NCBI RefSeq assembly: GCF_006547145.1
Contig: NZ_CP041244.1
Location: forward strand, 5,270,001-5,334,000
Direction: 5' to 3'
Source: Actinomadura sp. WMMA1423
Lineage (GTDB): Bacteria; Actinomycetota; Actinomycetes; Streptosporangiales; Streptosporangiaceae
DNA length: 64,000 nucleotides
Below are positions 57,435 through 64,000 of this stretch, one piece after another (positions within the stretch are counted from its first letter, which is position 1; each line of letters opens with the position of its first letter). A program made the translations under genes and the position numbers. The notes beneath the pieces are model-generated. The model did no database searches. It worked only from the letters and a program-made list of their open reading frames with translations, and was not told where the DNA came from.

Positions 57435-58520
57435 GTGGAGATGGCCACGGCCTTCACCGACGCGTGGCACTGGCAGCCGGATCCGGCGGACCGGCCGGAC
57501 GGTCGTGACCCGTCGAACCCCCAGTGGCTGCTCGTCTCGGCCCTCTGGCTGCTCGCCGCGTGGACACCGGAATCCGCACCCGGGTGGGCGTCGACGCTCG
57601 TGCTCGGCAAGACCGGCGACCCCCGCGCCGAGCCATGGCCGGCTCCGCCCGAGCGGCTCGCCGCGCTTGCCGGCCTGCCGAAGGTCTCGGACGCGGTTCA
57701 GTACACCGGCACGACGTCCAGGGACGACCGCTCGGTACCGCCCGAGGAACTGGTCTCGCTCATCACCGAGGCGGCCCACGTCCAGGACGCGCGCCGCATG
57801 TCGTTGGTGCGGTATCTGGTGGACGAGGCGGCGGGCCAGTACGGCGACCTGCTTCGCCTCGCCACGACCGACGACGACCCGGCCCTGCACCTTCTGCACC
57901 GCGACTACAACGGAAGCACGGTGCGGATCACCCTGGAGCCCGCGGCGGCGGTGCGGCAGCCGCCGATCATCGCGGACGACGGTGCGGACGGCGCCCTCCG
58001 TACCCGGATCGCCTGCCTCGCCACGCTTCTGAGCGACCACCTCATGGTGAACAACAACAACCCGGTGGACTTCCGGTTCCGGATCGGCAGGCTTCCCGAG
58101 AGCGAGACAGGGGACGACAGCCTCGCCGCCGCCGCTCGCTACTGGTCGGCCACCCGCGAGGACGCCGAGGAGTACGCCGACGAAGAACCGACGTTCCGCC
58201 CGACCACGTTCCCCGAGCTGCGAGCGTCGCTCTACAACACCGCTGCCCGGCTCTCCCGCATCGACCTCTGGGACGGCTCATGGGACGACATCGACGAGAT
58301 GCCCGAGATCCCGTCCGACCACCTGGTGCCTCACCTCGTAGACGACCTGGTCGACGTCATCGAACAACGCCTGGACGGCGCACTCGTAACGGTCAACGGC
58401 TACCTGCCCACAGAGTGGCCGCCGACGGATCCCACGGAGGACGACGAGACCGAGTACACGTACGTGCTGTTCGTCCGTGGCAACGAGGTGGGCGTCCTCG
58501 ACATCGATCACTCTTGCTGA
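57435..58520 (+). CDS. Hypothetical acidic protein
   Basis: I do not recognise this 361-residue soluble protein. It is Asp/Glu-rich with conserved-looking QPPIIADDGADGALRTRIACLA and ARYWSATREDAEEYADEEPTF segments. GTG 57435, with GGAGGT about 7 bases upstream, is preferred to GTG 57426 or ATG 57441. A decayed partial copy follows directly downstream, so the family has been locally duplicated. Confidence 0.65.
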   Translation: MEMATAFTDAWHWQPDPADRPDGRDPSNPQWLLVSALWLLAAWTPESAPGWASTLVLGKTGDPRAEPWPAPPERLAALAGLPKVSDAVQYTGTTSRDDRSVPPEELVSLITEAAHVQDARRMSLVRYLVDEAAGQYGDLLRLATTDDDPALHLLHRDYNGSTVRITLEPAAAVRQPPIIADDGADGALRTRIACLATLLSDHLMVNNNNPVDFRFRIGRLPESETGDDSLAAAARYWSATREDAEEYADEEPTFRPTTFPELRASLYNTAARLSRIDLWDGSWDDIDEMPEIPSDHLVPHLVDDLVDVIEQRLDGALVTVNGYLPTEWPPTDPTEDDETEYTYVLFVRGNEVGVLDIDHSC

Positions 58521-58537
58521 GAACCAGGAGCCCCGTC

Positions 58538-58866
58538 GTGACCGATCACATGGAGAGCGTGCCCGACACCGGATCGCTCACCTTCAAGCTCTGGCTCCCC
58601 CGTTGGGATTCGCGCTCCGGACGCCTGCGTTGCAGGTTCCAGGCGGTGACTACCGGGCTGACTCAGCTCAGCAGCCGCCGATCATCGCGGACGACGGTGC
58701 GGACGGCGCCCTCCGTGCCCGGATCGCCTGCCTCGCCGCCGCTCGCTCTTGGTCGCCTACTCGCGAGGACGCCCAGTATCACGCCGACGATGTACGCACG
58801 TTCCGCTCGAAGACGTTCTCCAGACTGCGGGCAAGATCGCTAAGTTACGTCAGGCCAATAGGCTGA
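58538..58866 (+). pseudogene. Decayed partial duplicate of the upstream hypothetical gene
   Basis: A GTG at 58538 with AGGAG upstream starts a new N-terminus (VTDHMESVPDTGSLTFKLWL). From 58673 the DNA is nearly identical to 57957-58021 of the gene before it (QPPIIADDGADGALRARIACLA), but in a different frame from that start. A second block (TREDAQYHADDVRTFRSKTF) follows after loss of about 130 bp. The chimera cannot make the full protein. Confidence 0.75.
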
Positions 58867-58896
58867 CGGCGAAACGCGACGGTGAAGGAGCCGCTG

Positions 58897-59361
58897 ATGA
58901 CCGGCGACCCAACGATGACCCGGATCGGTCAGGGGGTGGAGTTGCATCACCACCGAGGTCAACGTGAAGCCGCTCGCGACTTGTTCGCGCAGATCTGGGA
59001 CGACATCGGCGGCGAGCAGGGCGACCCGCTGCATGTTTGCGTCCTTGCTCACTCGATGGCGGATGTGCAGGACGATGTGCGGCAGGAGTTGGTGTGGGAT
59101 CTGCGAGCGCTTGCCGCCGTCGGTCTGGTCACTGACGAACGGGTGGCCCAAGCCGGGGTAACGCTTTCAGTGGCCGGGCTGTATCCGTCGTTGCACTTGA
59201 ACCTGAGTGAATGTTATCGCAAGCTGGGCGATCATGATCGCGCCTGTGAGCATCTACGGCAAGCGCGGGCCGGGATCGGTGCGCTGGGCGACGACGAGTA
59301 CGGGCAGCTCATCAAAAAGGGGCTGGAGCGGGTGGCTGAACAGTTGGGGGAGGCCATCTGA
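58897..59361 (+). CDS. TPR-like hypothetical protein
   Basis: The 154-residue helical protein has a tetratricopeptide-like pattern (VELHHHRGQREAARDLFAQIWDDIG and LHLNLSECYRKLGDHDRACEHLRQARAGIGALGDDEYG). ATG 58897 has AAGGAG 6 bases upstream. Related proteins occur near WhiJ-like cassettes in actinomycetes. The function is unknown. Confidence 0.75.
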   Translation: MTGDPTMTRIGQGVELHHHRGQREAARDLFAQIWDDIGGEQGDPLHVCVLAHSMADVQDDVRQELVWDLRALAAVGLVTDERVAQAGVTLSVAGLYPSLHLNLSECYRKLGDHDRACEHLRQARAGIGALGDDEYGQLIKKGLERVAEQLGEAI

Positions 59362-59456
59362 CTGCGCCACGGAAACTGTCGACACCGGCTCACCGGAGGC
59401 GGTCTCCCACGCCGAGAGAACGAGCGCATGGTGGCGGACTCACCAGAAGCCATGGG

Positions 59457-59642
59457 CTACCAGCGGTAATGCTTGAGGTTCGCGATCAGGGCGCGGAAGG
59501 TCTCTCGTGTGAGGAGGAGCTCGGGCTCGTCCGGTGCCTTGGAATCGCGGATGCCCACGGCTTCGCCGAGGCCGACCAGCTCAACACAATTATCGCCCTG
59601 CGAGCTGCTGTAACTGCTTTTCCGCCACGCATTCTGCGTCAT
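59457..59642 (-). CDS. DUF397 family protein (second copy)
   Basis: The 61-residue protein has the family start MTQNAWRKSSYSSSQGDNCVEL, the GIRDSKAPDEPELLLT middle and the WxxF-like TFRALIANLKHY end. DUF397 proteins are small acidic partners of WhiJ/BldB-type regulators. It follows another DUF397 gene after 46 bp on the same strand. Confidence 0.9.
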   Translation of the reverse strand: MTQNAWRKSSYSSSQGDNCVELVGLGEAVGIRDSKAPDEPELLLTRETFRALIANLKHYRW

Positions 59643-59688
59643 CTCGGCTCCATCGCCCCGACCCCCGAGGGGGCCGGGGCAGCGGGGG

Positions 59689-59865
59689 TTAACGCTTGAG
59701 GTTCGTGAGGAGGGTGCGGAAGCCGTGGGGGGTGAGGTGCAGGTTGGGGGCATCGGGGTCTTTGGAATCGCGAAACGCGATGGTCTCGGGGAGGCGGCCG
59801 ACCTCCACGCAGTCACTCCCGCCCTGGGTGCCGCTGTGACTGCTCTTGCGCCACGTCGTCGTCAC
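59689..59865 (-). CDS. DUF397 family protein (first copy)
   Basis: This 58-residue protein starts at GTG 59865 (TTTWRKSSHSGTQGGSDCVEV), continues with IAFRDSKDPDAPNLHLTP and ends GFRTLLTNLKR. Its start lies inside the 3' end of the upstream helix-turn-helix gene, with 53 bp of overlap in another frame. Translational coupling is likely. Confidence 0.9.
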   Translation of the reverse strand: MTTTWRKSSHSGTQGGSDCVEVGRLPETIAFRDSKDPDAPNLHLTPHGFRTLLTNLKR

Positions 59866-60670
59866 TGAACGCCTCCATAGCTTTAGTGATCATTTCCGCG
59901 GACCGGTTTTCGGGTAGAGCTTTCGCGCTGATCCTGGCAAAGAGTATCGCGTACTCCGCAACCTCCACTGGGGAGGATACGAGCCGTCCACCGCCGAGTG
60001 ACTCTGTGTAAGCCACTTCGCCGAAGTCGTCCCCAGTGACAAGTTTCAGCCCGCCGTCCAGGCCGGGATAGGCGCCGGTTTCGAATGTCTGCGGGATCAC
60101 GTGGAGTACGACGTTCGGGCGTTCCGCCACTTTAAGCAGGTGAGCAAGTTGCTCACGCATGATCCGATGGCTCCCTACCGGCCAGCGCAACGTGGCTTCG
60201 CTCAACAGCACCATGACGAACGCTCGGTCGAGAACGCTCTGCCGTTCTATCCGTTCAGCGACGAACGGTTCGGGGTCGGCCATACCTCCCCCCGTCAGTA
60301 GCGCTCGGGCGTAGTCCTCCGTCTGGAGCAAGCCGGAGATGAGGAGCGGTTCGAAGATGCGGATGAAGCGCCCACGCTGTTCGAACGTGGAAAGTTGGGC
60401 GAGCCACTGGGGGTTGTGGCCGATGCTGGCGTACCAGACCAGGAGGGCGAAGACCCCGCCGGTGTCCCACGCCTTGTCCAGGAGGGCGGCGCGTGGGGCG
60501 TCCAGGCGGTCGATGCCGTTCTCGATGCGCGAAACAGTCGCCTTGCTCGCGTTGATGATGCGCCCTGTCGCGTCCCCGGAGAGTTCTCGCTGGTTGCGGC
60601 AGAAGCGTAAGTAGTAGGCGATGAACGCCCACATCCCGTCCTTGGGGTCGGGTGACGCGTTGGTGGCCAT
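59813..60670 (-). CDS. Helix-turn-helix/DUF5753 regulator (WhiJ-like)
   Basis: The 285-residue protein has an N-terminal Xre-type helix-turn-helix (LRFCRNQRELSGDATGRIINASKATVSRIENG). The DUF5753 domain follows, with QLSTFEQRGRFIRIFEPLLISGLLQTEDYARALL and VIPQTFETGAYPGLDGGLKLVT. Members regulate development and antibiotic production in Streptomyces together with DUF397 partners. Two DUF397 genes follow and an anti-sigma-like ATPase is divergent. Confidence 0.92.
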   Translation of the reverse strand: MATNASPDPKDGMWAFIAYYLRFCRNQRELSGDATGRIINASKATVSRIENGIDRLDAPRAALLDKAWDTGGVFALLVWYASIGHNPQWLAQLSTFEQRGRFIRIFEPLLISGLLQTEDYARALLTGGGMADPEPFVAERIERQSVLDRAFVMVLLSEATLRWPVGSHRIMREQLAHLLKVAERPNVVLHVIPQTFETGAYPGLDGGLKLVTGDDFGEVAYTESLGGGRLVSSPVEVAEYAILFARISAKALPENRSAEMITKAMEAFSDDDVAQEQSQRHPGRE

Positions 60671-60791
60671 GAACGACGTTCCTTGCGTTCCGTGTTGTTG
60701 CGAGTGCTCTGCGTACGCAAGCCAAGATAGCTTCGCGGCGAGACGCTGTGTCGCAGTTCACACATCTCACCCGAGGTCAGAGGTGGTTGCG

Positions 60792-61181
60792 ATGCGGAGT
60801 GCAGTGGGTTGCGAGGTTCCACCGCTCGTGTTGGAGGCGAATGAGTGGGCTCCGCGGCTGGCGCGGGGGTTTGTGGCCGAGCGGTTCGTGGAGTGGGGGA
60901 TCGAGGACGACCACGTGGCGCGGCTCGTGGTGTGCGAGCTGGTCACCAACGCCTTCCGGCACGGGGAGGGGCCGATCGTTGTGCGGGTGTTCCGCGACGA
61001 GGGCGACGGGGCGGTGGTCGTGGAGGTGTGGGACGCCGGGGAGGGACGTCCGGTGGTGCAGCCGGAGGACGCCGACGCGACGTCTGGCCGGGGGCTCGTC
61101 CTCTTGACGGAGCTGGTGCGGGAGTGGGGCGTCCGTCCGCTCAATGAAGGGGGGAAGGCCACGTGGGCCAAGCTTCACTGA
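60792..61181 (+). CDS. HATPase-type anti-sigma-like ATP-binding protein
   Basis: The 129-residue protein is an RsbW-like GHKL ATPase domain: the N-box CELVTNAFRHGEGPI, the G1 box WDAGEGRPV and the G2 box SGRGLVLLTELVREWGV. It could be an anti-sigma kinase or, as in WhiJ cassettes, a partner of the regulators. ATG 60792 has AGAGGTGG upstream. It is divergent from the helix-turn-helix gene. Confidence 0.9.
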   Translation: MRSAVGCEVPPLVLEANEWAPRLARGFVAERFVEWGIEDDHVARLVVCELVTNAFRHGEGPIVVRVFRDEGDGAVVVEVWDAGEGRPVVQPEDADATSGRGLVLLTELVREWGVRPLNEGGKATWAKLH

Positions 61182-61390
61182 GCCGACGCCTGCGGACGGA
61201 TGACTCCGTCACCTTGCTGCTGCTCCGGCATCTCTTTCCCGGATGGGTGATCGCGCGGGACGAGCGCGGTGGCTGGGAGGCGACCCGGCGCGTCTCGGCC
61301 TCGGACGCCGACACGCTGCTCGGCATGCTCGTCGTCGCCGACCCGAAGGCCGCGCGCCGGGCCACCGCCCTACTGAAGGAGGGCAAGTGA
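61163..61390 (+). CDS. Small hypothetical protein
   Basis: The 75-residue protein starts at GTG 61163, inside the end of the ATPase gene (19-bp overlap). It contains LRHLFPGWVIARDERGGWEATRR. Small proteins of this kind occur in this position in other actinomycete cassettes. The function is unknown. Confidence 0.7.
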   Translation: MGQASLSRRLRTDDSVTLLLLRHLFPGWVIARDERGGWEATRRVSASDADTLLGMLVVADPKAARRATALLKEGK

Positions 61391-61728
61391 CCGACACCGG
61401 CGCGGCGCAAGACCCGCAGGTCCTCTTGCGGCGGCTTCCCGAGGAGGAGCGGGCCTACTTTCTCGCCCAGTACAGGAAGCTCGCCTCCGCGGCCGTGGAG
61501 AGCGGGACCGGTTACGCCGCCCTCCAGCGGTTTCTGGGCGTGTGGAGTATCCGGGCGCGGGCGCGGCGTCCGTCCGGCGACGAAGTCACAGCCCGGATTC
61601 GGGAGATCCGCGACGGGGCTCCCACCGTCCCGGTCGAAGACTTCATCGCCCAGCACCTCGGTATGTCGCGTGTGGAGGCGGGCGCCTGGTGGCGGCGGAG
61701 GGTCGAGCGGGCCGCCGGAGGTCGGTGA
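61387..61728 (+). CDS. DUF6247-like hypothetical protein
   Basis: The 113-residue protein starts at GTG 61387, overlapping the previous TGA stop (GTGA). It contains DPQVLLRRLPEEERAYFLAQYRKLASAA and a helical C-terminus. It resembles the DUF6247-type proteins that accompany small toxin-antitoxin or regulator genes, but the match is not certain. Confidence 0.6.
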   Translation: MTDTGAAQDPQVLLRRLPEEERAYFLAQYRKLASAAVESGTGYAALQRFLGVWSIRARARRPSGDEVTARIREIRDGAPTVPVEDFIAQHLGMSRVEAGAWWRRRVERAAGGR

Positions 61729-61742
61729 ACCACGGCCGGGGC

Positions 61743-62261
61743 CTAACGGGGGCGGGCGGGGCGGTCGTAGATCAATTCGCGGCCGTCTTCCTCGTCCCAC
61801 TGCTCGCCGACGTGGGTGAAGCCCTGGCCTGCGATGGTCGCCAGGGACGCCTCGTTGTCGGGGCTGATCGTGGCGCGGACGGTCCTGACGGACGGTTCGG
61901 CGGCGGCGCGGTCCAGGAGGGCGGTGAGCATCGCGCGGGCGTAGCCCTTGCGGCGGTGCGCCGGGTCCACGGAGTAGGCGATCACGACGGTCCCGTTCTC
62001 GTCGGGGGCGCCGTGGAAGCCCGCGTGGCCGACGACCACGCCTTCCGGCTCGGTGACGGCGGCCCGGACGATCCAGGGCGCGTGGGACGGGTCGCGGTCG
62101 AGTTGGGCGAGGCGGAAGCGCCACAGGTGCTTCGCCTCGTCGGTGGTGAAGTAGTCGGTGAGGGGCACCCCGGCGACCGCGCCGGCGCCCTCCAGGTCGT
62201 CCTCCAGCAGGGCTTTCATCGCGGTGGTCGGCAGCTCGGCGAAGCGGACGGCAGGCGGCAT
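61743..62261 (-). CDS. GNAT family N-acetyltransferase
   Basis: The 172-residue acetyltransferase has the acetyl-CoA motif AYSVDPAHRRKGYARAMLTALLDRA and PDNEASLATIAGQGFTHVGEQWDE, typical of RimJ/RimL-type GNAT enzymes. The substrate is unknown. ATG 62261 has GAGGAG upstream; the longer frame is not conserved. Confidence 0.92.
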   Translation of the reverse strand: MPPAVRFAELPTTAMKALLEDDLEGAGAVAGVPLTDYFTTDEAKHLWRFRLAQLDRDPSHAPWIVRAAVTEPEGVVVGHAGFHGAPDENGTVVIAYSVDPAHRRKGYARAMLTALLDRAAAEPSVRTVRATISPDNEASLATIAGQGFTHVGEQWDEEDGRELIYDRPARPR

Positions 62262-62323
62262 GGGCGGCTCCTCGGTCGGGGGACACGCCACTCTAGGTTG
62301 GATTGTCCAACTATCACCAGCGA

Positions 62324-62788
62324 TTATCCGGAGCGGCGGTTCTCGGCGTGGTGGTCGGCGACGCGGGCCAGCAGGTCGGCGAGCCGGGTGCGTTCGTCCG
62401 GTGAGAGCGGGGCGAGCAGGTCGTCCTGGATGCGGATAACGACCTCGTCCAGTTCCGCCAGGTGGCGGGAGCCCTCGGGGGTGAGCGTGATGACGTTGCG
62501 GCGCCGGTCGGACGGGTCGGGGGAGCGGTCGACCATGTTCTTCGCGGCCAGCTCGTTCACCGCGGCGACCACGTCGCTGCGGTCGATGCCCGCGCGGCGG
62601 CCGAGGTCGGCCTGGCTGGACGGGCCGTACTCGTCCAGGGCGGCGAGCAGCCGGTAGTGGTACCCGCGTGCGCCGGCCGCGGTGAATCCCTCGGAGACCA
62701 GGCGGTGGCTCTGCGCCGACACCAGGTTGATCAACCAGCTCGGGGTGCGCCGGAGCCGCGCGGGCGTCCGGGCGTCGGACGTCATCAT
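62324..62788 (-). CDS. MarR family transcriptional regulator
   Basis: The 154-residue regulator has the MarR winged helix (YRLLAALDEYGPSSQADLGRRAGIDRSDVVAAVNELAAKNMVDRSPDPSDRRRNVITLTPEG). ATG 62788 or 62785 starts it. Three TTGG-N5-CCAA palindromes in the divergent gap should be its operators. Its targets are probably the NTF2-like and epoxide hydrolase genes. Confidence 0.93.
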   Translation of the reverse strand: MMTSDARTPARLRRTPSWLINLVSAQSHRLVSEGFTAAGARGYHYRLLAALDEYGPSSQADLGRRAGIDRSDVVAAVNELAAKNMVDRSPDPSDRRRNVITLTPEGSRHLAELDEVVIRIQDDLLAPLSPDERTRLADLLARVADHHAENRRSG

Positions 62789-62808
62789 GCGGATCAGTCT
62801 AGGGGTTG

Positions 62809-62861
62809 TTGGTGAGGCCAACAATCATCTATGTTGGTCTCACCAATGTTGGCGCAGCCAA
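62809..62861. promoter_or_regulatory. Three TTGG-N5-CCAA operator sites
   Basis: TTGGTGAGGCCAA (62809-62821), TTGGTCTCACCAA (62834-62846) and TTGGCGCAGCCAA (62849-62861) share a perfect 4-bp palindrome with 5-bp spacers. The first two, extended, form a 15-bp inverted repeat with one mismatch. They fill the 87-bp gap between marR and the NTF2-like gene. Confidence 0.85.
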
Positions 62862-62875
62862 TGAAATGAGGAGAC

Positions 62876-63259
62876 ATGGACGACCGTTCCGAACTGTCCG
62901 CGCTCGTCAGCCGCCTGGGGCGGTGGCTGGACGACAAGAGCCCCGACGGCGGGCGGGGCATCTTCACCGAGGACGCCGAGGCCCACACCCTGGGCGGCGT
63001 CGCGAAGGGGGCCGACGCCCTAGTCGCGCAGGCGCGCAAGAACCACACCGTGCCGACCCAGCACTTCATCACCGACCCGCTCATCGACGTGGACGGCGAC
63101 CGGGCCGCGATCAGCGCGAACCTCATGGTGGTCTTCGCCCGCGAGGAGGGCCTGCGCATGCTCGGCGAGCGCTACGAGCTGCGCGCCGCCCGGACGGGGG
63201 ACGGCTGGCGCCTCACGCGGATCGAGGCCCGTCCGATCTGGGAGGCCCCGAATGTCTGA
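62876..63259 (+). CDS. NTF2-like (SnoaL-type) protein
   Basis: The 127-residue protein has the SnoaL-like pattern (LVSRLGRWLDDKSPDGGRGIFTEDAEAHTLGG, PTQHFITDPLIDVDGDRAAISANL and YELRAARTGDGWRLTRIEARPIWEAP). It overlaps the next gene by 8 bp, so the two are coupled. The function is unknown; nearby MarR and epoxide hydrolase genes suggest detoxification. Confidence 0.9.
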   Translation: MDDRSELSALVSRLGRWLDDKSPDGGRGIFTEDAEAHTLGGVAKGADALVAQARKNHTVPTQHFITDPLIDVDGDRAAISANLMVVFAREEGLRMLGERYELRAARTGDGWRLTRIEARPIWEAPNV

Positions 63260-64000
63260 GATCACGCCGTTCCGCCTGGAGTTCCCGCAGGCCGACCTCG
63301 ACGACCTCGCAGCGCGGCTGGACCGCACGCGGTGGCCGGACGAGCTGCCCGGCATCGGCTGGGACCACGGCATCCCGCTCGCCCGCGTGAAGGAGCTGGC
63401 CGAGCGGTGGCGGACGACCTTCGACTGGCGGGCGCAGGAGGCGAGGCTCAACGCGTTCCCGCAGTTCACGACCGAGATCGACGGGGCGGACATCCACTTC
63501 CTGCACGTCCGCTCACCCGAGCCGGACGCGCTGCCGCTGATCATCACGCACGGATGGCCCAGCACGGTCGCCGACTTCCTGGACGTGATCGGGCCGCTCA
63601 CCGACCCCCGCGCGCACGGCGGCGACCCGGCGGACGCGTTCCACCTCGTGATCCCGTCCCTTCCGGGGTTCACCCTGTCCGGCCCCACACACGAGGCCGG
63701 ATGGGACGTGAACCGCATCGCGCGGGCATGGGCCACGCTGATGGAACGGCTCGGCTACGAGCACTACGGCGCGCAGGGCGGCGACTGGGGCTGGCCCATC
63801 TCGAACGCGTTGGGAGCGGTGGCGTCTGACCACGTCGTGGGCGTCCACTTCAACTACATGGGGTCGCCCCCAGGCGACGACGACGAACTGTCGCCGGACG
63901 ACAAGGAACGGCTGGTGAGCCAGAGGGAGTACCTGGCGAACCCCGCCGGCTACTGGCAGATTCAGTCGACCCGTCCCCAGACCGTCGCGTACGGGTTGAC
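63252..64000 (+). CDS. Epoxide hydrolase (N-terminal part)
   Basis: The gene runs off the window after 249 codons. It has the epoxide-hydrolase N-terminal domain (FRLEFPQADLDDLAARLDRTRWPDEL). The alpha/beta core follows with HGWPSTVADFLDVIGPL (oxyanion His-Gly-Trp-Pro) and the nucleophile Asp in GAQGGDWGW. Members add water to epoxides or act on juvenile-hormone-like substrates. ATG 63252 overlaps the previous gene. Confidence 0.92.
   Translation, partial: MSEITPFRLEFPQADLDDLAARLDRTRWPDELPGIGWDHGIPLARVKELAERWRTTFDWRAQEARLNAFPQFTTEIDGADIHFLHVRSPEPDALPLIITHGWPSTVADFLDVIGPLTDPRAHGGDPADAFHLVIPSLPGFTLSGPTHEAGWDVNRIARAWATLMERLGYEHYGAQGGDWGWPISNALGAVASDHVVGVHFNYMGSPPGDDDELSPDDKERLVSQREYLANPAGYWQIQSTRPQTVAYGL

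Noticed and set aside
60521..60545. A GCGAAACA stretch reminiscent of half a parS site
   Set aside because: Only one half matches; the other half of the palindrome is absent.

Overview
The window is high-GC chromosomal DNA with dense genes, frequent GTG starts, GGAGG-type ribosome binding sites and many GC-rich hairpin terminators. This points to an actinomycete. The gene order (trxA, trxB, sigM with its anti-sigma factor, a MurJ-associated pseudokinase, murJ, a DUF6049 protein, cca, ino1 with a PadR regulator, class A PBPs, rpsF-ssb-rpsR-rplI, MATE exporter, dnaB) matches the conserved replication-origin-proximal block of Streptomyces and its relatives. Sequence style (Pro/Gly-rich tails, WhiJ-like cassettes) suggests a Streptosporangiales or Thermomonosporaceae genome such as Actinomadura; that placement is inference.

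Region 1 (1-12.8 kb) is mostly minus-strand housekeeping: thioredoxin and its reductase, the ECF sigma factor SigM with a zinc-binding anti-sigma factor, a membrane pseudokinase, the lipid II flippase MurJ and a large secreted DUF6049 protein whose 3' end overlaps murJ by 332 bp. A plus-strand dienelactone-hydrolase gene interrupts the block; a YbaK-like editing protein and the CCA-adding enzyme follow. Region 2 (12.8-20.7 kb) has an orphan bioA, an MFS exporter, a membrane protein, an oligopeptide-type binding lipoprotein, inositol-phosphate synthase and a PadR regulator with a clear palindromic operator.

Region 3 (20.7-33.4 kb) has two tandem class A penicillin-binding proteins with matching leaders, a GT87-type membrane glycosyltransferase, a MerR regulator, small membrane proteins, a barstar-like protein and an endonuclease IV-type enzyme. 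Region 4 (33.4-43.7 kb) is the replication and ribosome core. A pair of about 150-bp inverted repeats brackets rpsF-ssb-rpsR-rplI plus a P-loop kinase-like gene and a PGRP amidase. Then come a decayed secreted-protein gene, a MATE exporter, an array of DnaA-box-like sites and dnaB, which carries a class-3-type intein in its Walker A loop.

Region 5 (43.7-64 kb) is accessory: regulator/target pairs (MerR with imine-reductase-like, TetR with hydrolase, PadR with NTF2-like, LysR with membrane protein, MarR with NTF2-like and epoxide hydrolase), an ECF sigma factor with a membrane partner, a secreted alkaline phosphatase, and a WhiJ-like cassette of a helix-turn-helix/DUF5753 protein, two DUF397 proteins and an anti-sigma-like ATPase. 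Several intergenic gaps contain palindromes that fit autoregulatory operators. No tRNA, rRNA, CRISPR array or recognisable insertion sequence was seen.
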